From: Candidatus Omnitrophota bacterium
GTDB lineage: Bacteria; Omnitrophota; Gorgyraeia; Zapsychrales; Zapsychraceae
Reading direction: 5' to 3'
Length of the DNA stretch: 21,701 bases
Assembly: GCA_018062515.1 (NCBI GenBank)
Contig: JAGOSC010000046.1
Location: 1 to 21,701 of the forward strand
Part shown: piece by piece, positions 8,686-15,159 of the stretch
Position numbering within the stretch: position 1 is the stretch's first letter
Layout of the letters: every line of letters starts with the position of its first letter
Notes under the pieces: model-generated
What the model saw: only the letters and a program-made list of their open reading frames with translations
Database searches by the model: none
Told to the model about the DNA's origin: nothing
Program-made: the position numbers and the translations under genes

Positions 8686-9444
8686 TTATTTAATTAACCA
8701 GTCGTAACCTTTTTCCTCGACGGTATTGGCTAGTTCTTTTCCTTCGGATTTAATGATTTTTCCATCGACCAAAATATGGACATAATCGGGGACTATATAA
8801 TTTAAAAGTCTTTGATAATGCGTGATGATTAAACAGGCGTTATCTTTTCTTTTTAATTTATTTACTCCACTGGCCACAATTTTCATCGAATCCACGTCAA
8901 GACCAGAATCGGTTTCGTCCAAAACAGAAAACCGTGGGCTTAAAATTGCCATTTGAAGAATTTCATTACGTTTCTTTTCACCGCCGGAAAAATCAACGTT
9001 TAATGGTCGCTGAGTAAACCGATCATCCATTTCCAACATTTTAAGCTTAGTTTGCATATATTCGTTAAATGCAACGGGATCCATTTCTTCCGCTCCCTGA
9101 TGTCGGCAGATTTCATTAAAAGCAGCTCGTAAAAATACGCTGGTGTTTACACCAGGAATCTCCACAGGATATTGAAAAGCTAAAAAGATTCCTTCTCGCG
9201 CGCGTTCTTCAGGCGATAAGTCGAGAATATTAATCTTTTTAAAATTAACATCATAAAGAATTTCACCTTCCGTCACCTCATATTGAGGATGCCCGGCGAT
9301 GACCTTCGCCAATGTGCTTTTTCCGGAACCATTAGGCCCCATAATCGCGTGAACTTCCCCGGGATTAATGGTCAAATTAATACCTTTTAATATTTCTGTT
9401 TCATTGTCTTCAACTTTTGCGTGTAAATTTTTTATTTCAATCAT
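8686..9444 (-). CDS. sufC: SufC, ATPase of the SUF cluster scaffold
   Basis: SufC is a cytosolic ABC-type ATPase that drives conformational change of SufB-SufD. Visible motifs: Walker A GPNGSGKST (Lys42), the Q-loop in AFQYPVEIPG, the signature SGGEKKRNEI, Walker B with SVLDETDSGLD, and the H-loop ITHYQR. The chosen ATG (9444) begins MIEIKNLHAKV and has AGGAAT about nine bases upstream, giving 252 residues, the family norm. A longer reading from a TTG at 9480 would add 12 residues encoded by the heptad array and has no ribosome site, so I reject it. The 85-bp gap to sufB is the largest in this operon. Confidence 0.96.
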   Translation of the reverse strand: MIEIKNLHAKVEDNETEILKGINLTINPGEVHAIMGPNGSGKSTLAKVIAGHPQYEVTEGEILYDVNFKKINILDLSPEERAREGIFLAFQYPVEIPGVNTSVFLRAAFNEICRHQGAEEMDPVAFNEYMQTKLKMLEMDDRFTQRPLNVDFSGGEKKRNEILQMAILSPRFSVLDETDSGLDVDSMKIVASGVNKLKRKDNACLIITHYQRLLNYIVPDYVHILVDGKIIKSEGKELANTVEEKGYDWLIK

Positions 9445-9466
9445 TGTGTTTATTCCTATTCTATTT

Positions 9467-9523
9467 GTCACCTGACACAAGTCACAATGTCACACGTGTG
9501 ACATGTGTCATGTAACTTGTGAC
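9467..9523. repeat. inverted heptanucleotide array between sufB and sufC
   Basis: Four units on each side of a perfect palindrome TGTCACACGTGTGACA (9488-9503). To the left: GTCACCT, GACACAA, GTCACAAT, GTCACAC. To the right: GTGTGAC, ATGTGTC, ATGTAAC, TTGTGAC. Units are 7 bp except one of 8. In the polycistronic mRNA this can fold into a long hairpin between sufB and sufC, where it could affect relative expression or RNA stability (inference). Confidence 0.85.
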
Positions 9524-9529
9524 TTTATT

Positions 9530-11005
9530 TTATCCGACTGAGCCCTCTAATTTCATTTCCAATAATTTAACCGCCTCGACGGCAAATTCGAGCGGCAACT
9601 CTTTAAAAACTTCCTTACAAAAACCATTAATGATCAATGATATGGATGCCTCCAAATCTAATCCGCGGCTGGTTAAATAAAAAAGCTGCTCGGCATTAAT
9701 TTTGGAGGTGGATGCCTCATGTTCCATTGTTGCTGAATTATTATTGATTTCAATATACGGAAATGTGTTAGCGGAACATTTATTTCCGACGAGCATGGAG
9801 TCACATTGAGAATAATTACGGGCATTATCGGCGGAAGGCATTACTTTGACTAGTCCGCGATAAGTATTATTCGATTCATCCGTTGAAATACCTTTAGATA
9901 CAATGGTGCTAGTCGTATTTTTTCCGATATGAATCATTTTCGTTCCCGTGTCGGCTTGCATACGATGATTGGTTAATGCGACTGAATAAAATTCACCGAC
10001 GGAATAATCACCTTGTAAGATGACGCTAGGATATTTCCATGTAATCGCTGAACCAGCTTCAACTTGCGTCCAGGAAATTTTAGAACGTTTTCCGGCGCAT
10101 TTTCCCCGTTTGGTAACAAAATTATAAACACCACCTTTACCTTCCTTATCACCGGAATACCAATTCTGGACGGTGGAATATTTAATTTCCGCTTTATCTA
10201 AAGCAATCAGTTCGACGACGGCTGCGTGCAATTGATTTTCATCGCGAGACGGCGCCGTACAACCTTCCAAATAACTGACATAACTGCTGTCTTCCGCGAC
10301 GATCAACGTGCGTTCGAATTGACCGGTTCCGGCAGAATTAATTCTAAAATACGTCGACAATTCAAGCGGACAACGTACACCTTTAGGAATATAACAAAAT
10401 GATCCATCGCTGAAAACCGCTGAATTAAGCGCGGCAAAGAAATTATCACCATAAGGGACAACAGAGCCCATATATTTTTTAACCAAATCTGGGTGATTAT
10501 TGATCGCTTCCGTCATGGAACAAAAAATAACCCCGACTTTTTCCAACTCAGATTGATGAGTTGTTCCGACGGAAACACTATCAAAGACAGCGTCGACAGC
10601 GACGCCGCTTAAACGTTTTTGTTCACTTAAAGGAATACCTAATCGTTCAAACGTTTTTAGAAGTTCAGGATCGACTTCACTCAGATTTTGAACGCCTTCT
10701 TTCATCTTTTTCGGAGCGGTATAATAACTCAAAGCCTGATAATCAATTGGGCCATACTTAAAATTTGGCCAATGCGGCTCTTTCAATGTGCACCAATGTC
10801 GATAAGCCTTTAAACGCCATTCACGCATCCAAGCAGGTTCTTTCTTTTTATCGGAGATAAGGTTAATAATTCCCTCATTCAGACCAGCGGGAATGCGGTC
10901 CGTCTCGATATCGGTGTAAAAACCATATTTGTAATCACGTGAAGACAAAGCATTTTGTTCGATTGTTCTTTCATTGAGCATTTTATCTTCAACAGCTTTA
11001 TTCAT
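9530..11005 (-). CDS. sufB: SufB, Fe-S cluster scaffold subunit
   Basis: SufB is the main scaffold subunit on which SUF clusters are built. The protein (491 residues from the chosen start) shows the SufB-specific GCTAPSRDENQLHAAVVEL segment, KISWTQVEAGSAITWKYPS, NHRMQADTGTKMIHIG, YSQCDSMLVGNKCSANTFPYIE, and the C-terminal MEHEASTSKI block. ATG 11005 is chosen because AAGGAAA lies five bases upstream; the in-frame ATG at 11020 contains that ribosome site within its own first codons. The gene directly follows the Rrf2 regulator and precedes sufC, the usual order. The conserved cysteines expected in GCTAP and QCDSM are present. Confidence 0.97.
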   Translation of the reverse strand: MNKAVEDKMLNERTIEQNALSSRDYKYGFYTDIETDRIPAGLNEGIINLISDKKKEPAWMREWRLKAYRHWCTLKEPHWPNFKYGPIDYQALSYYTAPKKMKEGVQNLSEVDPELLKTFERLGIPLSEQKRLSGVAVDAVFDSVSVGTTHQSELEKVGVIFCSMTEAINNHPDLVKKYMGSVVPYGDNFFAALNSAVFSDGSFCYIPKGVRCPLELSTYFRINSAGTGQFERTLIVAEDSSYVSYLEGCTAPSRDENQLHAAVVELIALDKAEIKYSTVQNWYSGDKEGKGGVYNFVTKRGKCAGKRSKISWTQVEAGSAITWKYPSVILQGDYSVGEFYSVALTNHRMQADTGTKMIHIGKNTTSTIVSKGISTDESNNTYRGLVKVMPSADNARNYSQCDSMLVGNKCSANTFPYIEINNNSATMEHEASTSKINAEQLFYLTSRGLDLEASISLIINGFCKEVFKELPLEFAVEAVKLLEMKLEGSVG

Positions 11006-11020
11006 AGAATTTTCCTTCAT

Positions 11021-11488
11021 TTAAGAACTTACTTTTTCGACCAGATGTTTTTTAAACCGGATATTCTTTTCTCCGGAATGCTTGCATTCCAGAAGCTGGC
11101 CGATGGAGATTGAACTAAATAACTTATTTACACTTTCATTGAGTGATAACATCGGAGAAATAATCTGACAGGTGTGATTAATTTCACAACTGGAGTGATC
11201 CCCATGCAAACAACTGGCAATTTCAATAGGCCCAACGATGATCAACGATAAATCACACAATGACAATTTAGATAGATCGCAAATAATTTGATAACCGCCC
11301 TTGGCTCCTTGTTCTGCCTGTAAAATTTCCTGCTGAGCCATAATCTGCAAAACTCTCGACGTGGGATCGAAAGGCGTGTGATAAATATCACAAATTTCTT
11401 TGGCGGATGTTAATTGACCTGGGCCTTTATGGCTCATGTGCTTGAGAGCTATCAGCGCGTATTCAATTTTGCGATTGATTTTAAACAT
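11021..11488 (-). CDS. Rrf2-family transcriptional regulator with Fe-S-type cysteines, probable suf regulator
   Basis: 155-residue Rrf2 (IscR/SufR-like) winged-helix protein. The N-terminus RKIEYALIALKHM and the pair TSAKEICDIY...SRVLQIMAQQEILQAEQGAKGGY are the classic Rrf2 DNA-binding wing. Three cysteines, C93-x7-C101-x5-C107, sit where Rrf2 proteins hold a cluster, although the first spacing is x7 rather than the common x5. Such proteins sense Fe-S status and control suf or isc genes, and this one lies inside the suf operon directly upstream of sufB, so autoregulation of the operon is likely (inference). The start is four bases before the stop of the upstream gene on the same strand (TAATATG arrangement). 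A palindrome at 12503-12519 is a candidate binding site. Confidence 0.93.
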   Translation of the reverse strand: MFKINRKIEYALIALKHMSHKGPGQLTSAKEICDIYHTPFDPTSRVLQIMAQQEILQAEQGAKGGYQIICDLSKLSLCDLSLIIVGPIEIASCLHGDHSSCEINHTCQIISPMLSLNESVNKLFSSISIGQLLECKHSGEKNIRFKKHLVEKVSS

Positions 11489-11489
11489 A

Positions 11490-11843
11490 TTATTTCTTTA
11501 ATTCCACCGGCAAATCATTAATTTTTGCCGCCACAATAAAATCGTTTTCTGATAATCCGCCGATGGAGTGCGTACTTAATTCGATGCGAAGATTTCGGTA
11601 GCCTGTTAAGTGAATATCCGGATGATGATTATCACGTTCTGCGATTTCAGCGATCGACTGGATGACCTTAACCGCGGCTAAAAAATTTTTCATTTTAAAA
11701 ACGCGATAAATCGACTTGTGATCATCTGTGACTTGCCAATCTGGCGTTCGCTTTAAATATTGCTCGGCGTCATTTTCGTTTAAAGGTTTCGCGCCGCCTT
11801 CACATGGTTTACATTTTTGCTGCATCAAAGGCAGATCTGACAT
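11490..11843 (-). CDS. pterin-4a-carbinolamine dehydratase-like protein
   Basis: 117-residue member of the PCD/PhhB (COG2154) family, which dehydrates 4a-hydroxytetrahydropterins. The active-site signature is present as NHHPDIHLTGYRNLRIEL...H92...D101, with the His-His-Pro triad at 73-75. The N-terminal CKPCEGG is common in bacterial members. A ribosome site AGGAG lies about nine bases before the ATG. There is no aromatic amino-acid hydroxylase here; instead it sits between nfu and the Rrf2 gene in an operon ending with moaA. Comparative work has proposed that some COG2154 proteins serve molybdenum-cofactor (pterin) metabolism, and this context fits that idea, but the true substrate is unknown. 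Confidence 0.93.
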   Translation of the reverse strand: MSDLPLMQQKCKPCEGGAKPLNENDAEQYLKRTPDWQVTDDHKSIYRVFKMKNFLAAVKVIQSIAEIAERDNHHPDIHLTGYRNLRIELSTHSIGGLSENDFIVAAKINDLPVELKK

Positions 11844-11864
11844 GACCCATAACTCCTGAGTGGC

Positions 11865-12434
11865 TTAAAACGCTTCGGCTAATTCAACAGATATATCCGG
11901 ATTAAATTGATCACGTAAAATATTCTCGATCGCTTTCATCGTTCCCATCGACGAGCTCGGGCACGATCCACACGCGCCTTGATAAAAAACTCTTAACACA
12001 TTATTTTCATAACTGGTTAACTGAATGTCGCCTCCATCCATTTGTAAGGCAGGACGCACAGTCTGATCCAGAATCGTATTAATTTTTTCCATTTCCGGAG
12101 ATTGTTGAACCGGGACTTTAGATTCAACTTTACTTTCCTCGACTTGAAAATTTGGATTATGATCTTTAGCTTTTTCTAAAATGATCGACCGGATTTTTTC
12201 TTCAAGATCATCCCAATCAGCAGATCCGTCCTGAGTAACCGTGATGTAATTATCATAAAAATAAACCTCATTGATCGCGGGGCTTATTTCAAAAATACTT
12301 TTCGCTAATGGATTATGCTCAGTGGAGCCATTTTTTTTATATGTAAAATTTCCATCGGTTTTTACCGGTATATTTAGGACAAATTTGAGGGCATTTGGGT
12401 TAGGCGTGCTTTGTATCATTAATCGAATATCCAT
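11865..12434 (-). CDS. Nfu-type Fe-S cluster carrier (Nfu N-terminal domain plus NifU C-terminal domain)
   Basis: Two-domain carrier that passes preformed clusters to clients. The N-terminal Nfu_N domain shows QSTPNPNALKF; a charged linker (about residues 95-115) follows; the C-terminal NifU domain has RPALQMDGGDI and the cluster motif GACGSCPSSSMG with C-x2-C. ATG 12434 is preferred because GGAG lies six bases upstream; the in-frame ATG at 12446 has no ribosome site and would add four residues. It is the first gene of the suf operon, preceded by a 137-bp leader containing a palindrome. The pairing of carrier and SUF machinery is coherent. Confidence 0.95.
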   Translation of the reverse strand: MDIRLMIQSTPNPNALKFVLNIPVKTDGNFTYKKNGSTEHNPLAKSIFEISPAINEVYFYDNYITVTQDGSADWDDLEEKIRSIILEKAKDHNPNFQVEESKVESKVPVQQSPEMEKINTILDQTVRPALQMDGGDIQLTSYENNVLRVFYQGACGSCPSSSMGTMKAIENILRDQFNPDISVELAEAF

Positions 12435-12502
12435 TTTGATCTCCATACTGTGCGTTCAATACTTAGACAGGTTTTAATTTTATATACTTCAAAAAATAAC
12501 TT

Positions 12503-12519
12503 ATATTAGGTACTAATAT
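12503..12519. promoter_or_regulatory. palindrome in the suf operon leader, candidate Rrf2 operator
   Basis: ATATTAG-GTA-CTAATAT is a perfect 7-bp inverted repeat with a 3-bp spacer, 69 bp upstream of the first gene of the operon (nfu). The half-site matches that at 4543-4558. The surrounding 12447-12571 gap is very AT-rich and must hold the operon promoter, but I cannot single out clear -35 and -10 boxes. Assignment to the Rrf2 protein is inference. Confidence 0.4.
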
Positions 12520-12571
12520 TACATATACGTCTGGATAAATCAAGGCATTTTCCAGACCAACTCTTTTCTTT

Positions 12572-13765
12572 TCAGGATAAATATTGCTTAACGACTAGCT
12601 CGGCAAAAGCAAAACTGCATGTAAAGGCTGGAGATACAGCGTTTAAAATATGTAAACTCTTCTGGTCGCCTTCGATGATAAAATCTCCGACCAGTTCTCG
12701 CGTGGTTTTATTGAGCAATTGAGCCCTAATTCCAGGCTGCGTATATTCCGTAAAACCGTTGGGATCAATCGATTCGACCATATCTTGGGCTAAACTGATG
12801 AAATACTTTTTATTATATTTTCGTAATTCTTCAAAGGCTAAATTCCGAAAACCAAACGAATTATTCAAGAAAAGGTTAGCTTCTTCTAAACTAATTCTAA
12901 ATAATTCATTCAGTTTAAAACGGCTCAAACCGGAATATTGTTCTTTCCAAAAAGCTGGTATCGCCGTTGGACCAATTTTGATACTTCCATCCACCGTCTT
13001 AGTAAAATGAACACCTAAAAAGGGATTTTTGAGATTTGGAACCGGATAAATATTCACCTTCACATCCGTTTTATTCTTGGTGTATTTTAAATAAAGCCCT
13101 TTGAATGGAATAACCGTATATTTTTGTCCAAATCCAAAATCTTGAGCGATTTTGTCAGCATAAAGTCCAGCGCAATTAATTACTCTCTCCGCTTCGAATT
13201 CTCCGCGATTTGTGATCAATGTATTACTTTTATTTGCTAAATATTGGGTCTGATAAGAAAATTCAATACCTTTTTGTTTTAAATCTTCGACGAGAGTTCG
13301 ACAGACTTCCTTCGGATCAATCGACGCGGTGTCCGGCGACCACAAAGCTTTTTTAAACGTCTTTACATTCGGTTCAATTTCTTTAGCGCGACCTTCATCA
13401 ATAATCTGAATATTAGAACCGTTTGTTTTTCCGCGTTGTTCTAATTCCAAAAGAGTTTGCAGCTCTTGCTCATTACGGGCGACGACGAGTTTTCCGCATT
13501 CATTGATTTTAAGGCTTTTTTCCCGACAGAAAGCCTTCATCGCTTGACTGCCTTTAACAGTCAATTGAGCTTTCAAACTATTGGCGGTGTAATAAAAACC
13601 GGCGTGCAATATTCCGCTGTTTCGGCTGGAAGCATGAAACGCTTCATGATCTTCTTTATCGAGAATTAAGATTCTAGCGTCGGGCCATTTACTCTTAATC
13701 GCCTTGGCCAGCGTCAATCCGATAATACCGCTTCCGATGAGAATATAATTGTATTTAGCAGACAT
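12572..13765 (-). CDS. lhgO: L-2-hydroxyglutarate oxidase/dehydrogenase-like FAD protein
   Basis: 397-residue member of the DAO flavoprotein family closest in feel to LhgO, which oxidises L-2-hydroxyglutarate to 2-oxoglutarate and passes electrons to quinone or oxygen. The N-terminal dinucleotide fold YILIGSGIIGL with the acidic end of strand two (ILDKE), the HASSRNSGILHAGFYY segment, INCAGLYAD, and the C-terminal GIRAQL and VSPAFTCSFAFAE blocks are LhgO-like. The start ATG has no clear ribosome site. It is the gene upstream of the suf leader on the same strand and divergent from the CDGSH gene, 94 bp away. A related alpha-glycerophosphate or glycine oxidase is less likely. Confidence 0.88.
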   Translation of the reverse strand: MSAKYNYILIGSGIIGLTLAKAIKSKWPDARILILDKEDHEAFHASSRNSGILHAGFYYTANSLKAQLTVKGSQAMKAFCREKSLKINECGKLVVARNEQELQTLLELEQRGKTNGSNIQIIDEGRAKEIEPNVKTFKKALWSPDTASIDPKEVCRTLVEDLKQKGIEFSYQTQYLANKSNTLITNRGEFEAERVINCAGLYADKIAQDFGFGQKYTVIPFKGLYLKYTKNKTDVKVNIYPVPNLKNPFLGVHFTKTVDGSIKIGPTAIPAFWKEQYSGLSRFKLNELFRISLEEANLFLNNSFGFRNLAFEELRKYNKKYFISLAQDMVESIDPNGFTEYTQPGIRAQLLNKTTRELVGDFIIEGDQKSLHILNAVSPAFTCSFAFAELVVKQYLS

Positions 13766-13859
13766 TTTTATTAGAATAGGATCAAAAATTGGAGTTTGAA
13801 TATTCTGAAATTTCCCAGAACAAAAGATTTTGTGATGGGATTTACAAAGAGTTCAGTTC

Positions 13860-14105
13860 ATGGCTAAAAAGAAATTTACCTACGCTCAAAACGCCCCATT
13901 TCTCGTCACTGTCAAACCGGGAAAATATTCCTGGTGTTCCTGCGGTGAATCAAAAAAGCAACCTTTTTGTGATGGCTCCCATGAAAATACCGGCATGTAT
14001 CCCGTCATTGTTCAAATCACTGAAGAGAAACAAGTTGCCTGGTGTGGTTGTAAATCTTCGCAGAATCCGCCGTATTGCGATGGCACACATAAAAAATTCT
14101 TGTAG
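13860..14105 (+). CDS. double CDGSH iron-sulfur domain protein
   Basis: 81-residue protein made of two CDGSH [2Fe-2S] motifs: C26-x-C28-x8-C37-D-G-S-H41 and C62-x-C64-x8-C73-D-G-T-H77. Each provides the three-Cys one-His cluster set. There is no signal peptide or membrane helix, unlike mitochondrial mitoNEET, so it is a soluble redox or cluster-transfer protein of unknown partner. It is the only plus-strand gene between 3600 and the window end, divergent from lhgO and convergent with metW. Only a weak ribosome site (AAAGAG) precedes the ATG. A heptad array starts six bases after the stop. Confidence 0.93.
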   Translation: MAKKKFTYAQNAPFLVTVKPGKYSWCSCGESKKQPFCDGSHENTGMYPVIVQITEEKQVAWCGCKSSQNPPYCDGTHKKFL

Positions 14106-14111
14106 CTATAG

Positions 14112-14139
14112 GTGGTAAGTGATACGTGACAAGTGATAA
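14112..14139 (+). repeat. heptad array, left flank of the four-helix-bundle gene
   Basis: Four exact 7-bp units GTGGTAA, GTGATAC, GTGACAA, GTGATAA, with a degenerate fifth GTTTTAA (14140-14146) that runs into the stop codon of the minus-strand gene. The repeat period is exactly seven. Confidence 0.9.
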
Positions 14140-14142
14140 GTT

Positions 14143-14499
14143 TTAAAAAATTAATTTATTCCTTAAACCCGTCAACATCCTTCCAATATCTTCTGCTCTC
14201 TGAAACAACTCAGTAAACTCCGACAAACTTATATATTGTAGATCCCGGCTTAAAATTAAATAATATTTTGTCTCTTCCAGAGAGCCAAGTGAGATTTGGA
14301 GAAATCGTGAAAAATCTTTTGTACTCTTTCGTTGTCCTTCAGCAATGTTCGCGCAGATCGACATAGAAGATCGTCGAATTTGACTTACCAGGCCAAACAA
14401 TTCTTCTTTAGGAAAACATTTAGTTTTTAAATATATGTCGAGAGTCAGACGGTGAGACTTTTCCCAAACAATTAAATCTTCAAATTTCTTAATGAGCAT
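14143..14499 (-). CDS. four-helix-bundle protein of the S23 (23S rRNA intervening sequence) family
   Basis: 118-residue all-helical protein. Diagnostic pieces are FEDLIVWEKSHRLTLDIY, FPKEELFGLVSQIRRSSMSICANIAEG, FSRFLQISLGSLEETKYYL and a final helix before NKLIF. The family is named for genes found within 23S rRNA insertions; relatives include the Avd proteins of diversity-generating retroelements. The molecular function of stand-alone members is not established. The gene has a GGGGGAA ribosome site just before the ATG. It is not near rRNA genes here; it is bracketed by inverted heptad arrays, which suggests its gene is carried as part of a repeat-bounded unit. Confidence 0.93.
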   Translation of the reverse strand: MLIKKFEDLIVWEKSHRLTLDIYLKTKCFPKEELFGLVSQIRRSSMSICANIAEGQRKSTKDFSRFLQISLGSLEETKYYLILSRDLQYISLSEFTELFQRAEDIGRMLTGLRNKLIF

Positions 14500-14532
14500 A
14501 ATTCCCCCTTTTGTTGTTTTGGGGGGATGAAC

Positions 14533-14574
14533 CTATCACTTACCACCTAACACTTATCACATATCACTTATCAC
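14533..14574 (-). repeat. heptad array, right flank of the four-helix-bundle gene
   Basis: Six exact 7-bp units; read on the minus strand they are GTGATAA, GTGATAT, GTGATAA, GTGTTAG, GTGGTAA, GTGATAG. The first unit begins at the last base of the metW stop codon (TAG). It is inverted relative to the array at 14112-14139, so the two point toward the gene between them. Confidence 0.92.
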
Positions 14575-15158
14575 TAATTAGCTTTTTCTAATAAGTATAA
14601 TCCATTCGTCGCAAAAATATTTCGTAAATATCTTACCCGATTATTTCCGTTCGTCGCACTTTCTGCAATAATCCGTATCCCATGGTCACGGCAAAAAAAC
14701 CGAAAATCTTTAAGGCTTAAAAAACGTAAGTTCGGCGTATCATACCATTCATAAGGAAGGCCTTTGGTCATCGGTACCCGCCCGCCGAAGAATATCTGTA
14801 CACGCGCGCCGGTGTGACAAAAATTTGGAATCCCGACGATAACCTTTTTCCCGACGCGTAATGCTTCTAAAATAACTTTTTTTGGAAACAAAACTTCCTG
14901 AAGACTTTCATTCAAAATGACATAATCAAAACGTTTACTCGAATAATCCTCAAGACCGGTATCAATGTCACCGTGCGAAACACTCACGCCTTTAGCCATC
15001 GATTCATAAATCGCTTGTTCATTAATTTCAATTCCGGAAACATGACAATGTTTTTCTGTTTTCAACAAAGCCAGCAAAGATCCGTCGCCGCAGCCTAAGT
15101 CAAGGACCTTAGCTCCATCGGTGACCATTTCCAAAATGATTTGATGATCTAAACGCAT
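14574..15158 (-). CDS. metW: MetW, methionine biosynthesis methyltransferase-like protein
   Basis: About 194 residues with a class I SAM-binding fold (KVLDLGCGDGSLL) and the MetW-specific blocks YVILNESLQEV, KVIVGIPNFCHT, GRVPMTKGLPYEWYDTPNLRFLS. MetW is found next to metX and is needed together with it for homoserine acylation in several proteobacteria. ATG 15158 is chosen: it lies one base after the metX stop (TAATATG), with AAAGG about 13 bases upstream. The longer frame would use a TTG at 15170 inside metX. Its stop touches a heptad array. Confidence 0.94.
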   Translation of the reverse strand: MRLDHQIILEMVTDGAKVLDLGCGDGSLLALLKTEKHCHVSGIEINEQAIYESMAKGVSVSHGDIDTGLEDYSSKRFDYVILNESLQEVLFPKKVILEALRVGKKVIVGIPNFCHTGARVQIFFGGRVPMTKGLPYEWYDTPNLRFLSLKDFRFFCRDHGIRIIAESATNGNNRVRYLRNIFATNGLYLLEKAN

Positions 15159-15159
15159 A

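Larger units (their letters stand above)
14106..14574. mobile_element. possible insertion cassette: four-helix-bundle gene flanked by inverted heptad arrays
   Basis: Between the stops of two convergent genes (CDGSH and metW) lies a block consisting of a plus-oriented heptad array, the four-helix-bundle gene and a minus-oriented heptad array. Nothing else is in the gap. The arrangement looks like a small gene cassette bounded by inverted repeats. No transposase or integrase is inside, so any mobility would need outside help. The idea that it moves is inference from structure only. Confidence 0.4.

Noticed and set aside
9445..9480. N-terminal extension of SufC from a TTG start at 9480
   Set aside because: It is encoded by the repeat array, has no ribosome site, and makes the protein longer than the family.
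13789..14118. 109-residue plus-strand ORF overlapping the CDGSH gene
   Set aside because: It is an alternative frame over the clear double CDGSH gene and has no family features.
14143..14499. Part of a diversity-generating retroelement (Avd-like accessory protein)
   Set aside because: No reverse transcriptase and no template/variable repeat pair are visible in the window; the sequence fits the broad S23 family.
14503..14527. Stem-loop TCCCCC...GGGGGA upstream of the four-helix-bundle gene
   Set aside because: Only six base pairs with a long loop; more simply explained by the G-rich ribosome site.
14112..14574. CRISPR array
   Set aside because: The units are 7 bp, contiguous and without spacers; no cas genes are present.
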